From NCBI GenBank assembly GCA_036897485.1, contig JAYMTF010001861.1, forward strand, positions 1 through 20,946: a stretch of 20,946 nt of DNA, read 5' to 3'. Position 1 is the first letter of the stretch. Each line of letters starts with the position of its first letter. The translations under genes and the position numbers were made by a program. The stretch comes from Pelargonium nanum (Eukaryota; Streptophyta; Magnoliopsida; Geraniales; Geraniaceae). Positions 20,795 to 20,946 of the stretch are shown in pieces. The notes below the pieces were generated by a model, which was given only the letters and a program-made list of their open reading frames with translations, was not told the origin of the DNA and did not search any database.

Positions 20795-20946
20795 TAATTA
20801 CAGTTTCCACCCCTATGGTAAGGGCCCTTTTCACTTGGGGCCCTTAAGGTTCGTTTTCGTACTTTTGGCTACCCTTTGGTTTGCAAAGGTTGTTCCGTCA
20901 GTTAGATTTGACGGAAAATGATACTTTTTGGTCATGTGCCTAGCAC
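20795..20946. mobile_element. Terminus of a high-copy element, cut by the window end
   Basis: GGTAATTACAGTTTCCACCC, then CTATGGTAAGGGCCCTTTTC, CTTAAGGTTCG and the inverted pair CCGTCAGTTAGATTTGACGG resemble termini of abundant non-autonomous plant elements. The other end is outside the window, so class and size cannot be set. Confidence 0.4.

Overview
The window is nuclear DNA from a flowering plant, probably a eudicot. The three genes have many short exons with GT-AG introns, intergenic DNA is AT-rich, plant telo-box motifs (AAACCCTA) recur, and MITE, SINE and LINE debris is dispersed throughout. I cannot name the species. No ribosomal RNA, full tRNA gene, CRISPR array or bacterial operon is visible.

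Three complete protein-coding genes can be rebuilt exon by exon, all on the minus strand. (1) 1108-6158: a 662-residue coiled-coil protein in 17 coding exons that resembles Arabidopsis MEE13, a 'myosin heavy chain-related' protein; a 5'-UTR exon lies near 6775-6900. (2) 8609-14635: a 303-residue single-Myb-histone / telomere repeat-binding factor (TRB1-like), with an N-terminal Myb domain, a central linker-histone H1/H5 domain and a C-terminal Ala/Glu coiled coil; a 5'-UTR exon and TATA box lie near 15530-15601. (3) 17699-18836: a 92-residue XYPPX-repeat CYSTM protein in three exons. For every gene the exon lengths sum to a multiple of three and each splice phase agrees. The genes belong to unrelated processes and need not act together.

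The rest is non-coding. At 1-210 there is a GC-rich, telo-box-bearing stretch that may be the leader of a neighbour. At 366-671 there is a foldback MITE built from four copies of a 22-bp palindrome. Stowaway-like, SINE and RTE-type 3'-end remnants sit in introns, and two degenerate LINE RNase H fragments (16543-17140 minus, 19060-19290 plus) flank the CYSTM gene. The window ends inside what looks like a repeat terminus (20795-20946).

I see no new multi-gene system. The most interesting signal is inside TRB intron 5 (11034-11211). A promoter-like block with a site II motif, a telo-box and a pyrimidine/purine-rich leader ends in an ATG placed exactly on a splice donor, in phase with the next TRB exon. 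It could drive a short TRB form lacking both the Myb and H1 domains. A second candidate is an unexplained exon-like open segment in the TRB 5'-UTR intron (14923-15058).
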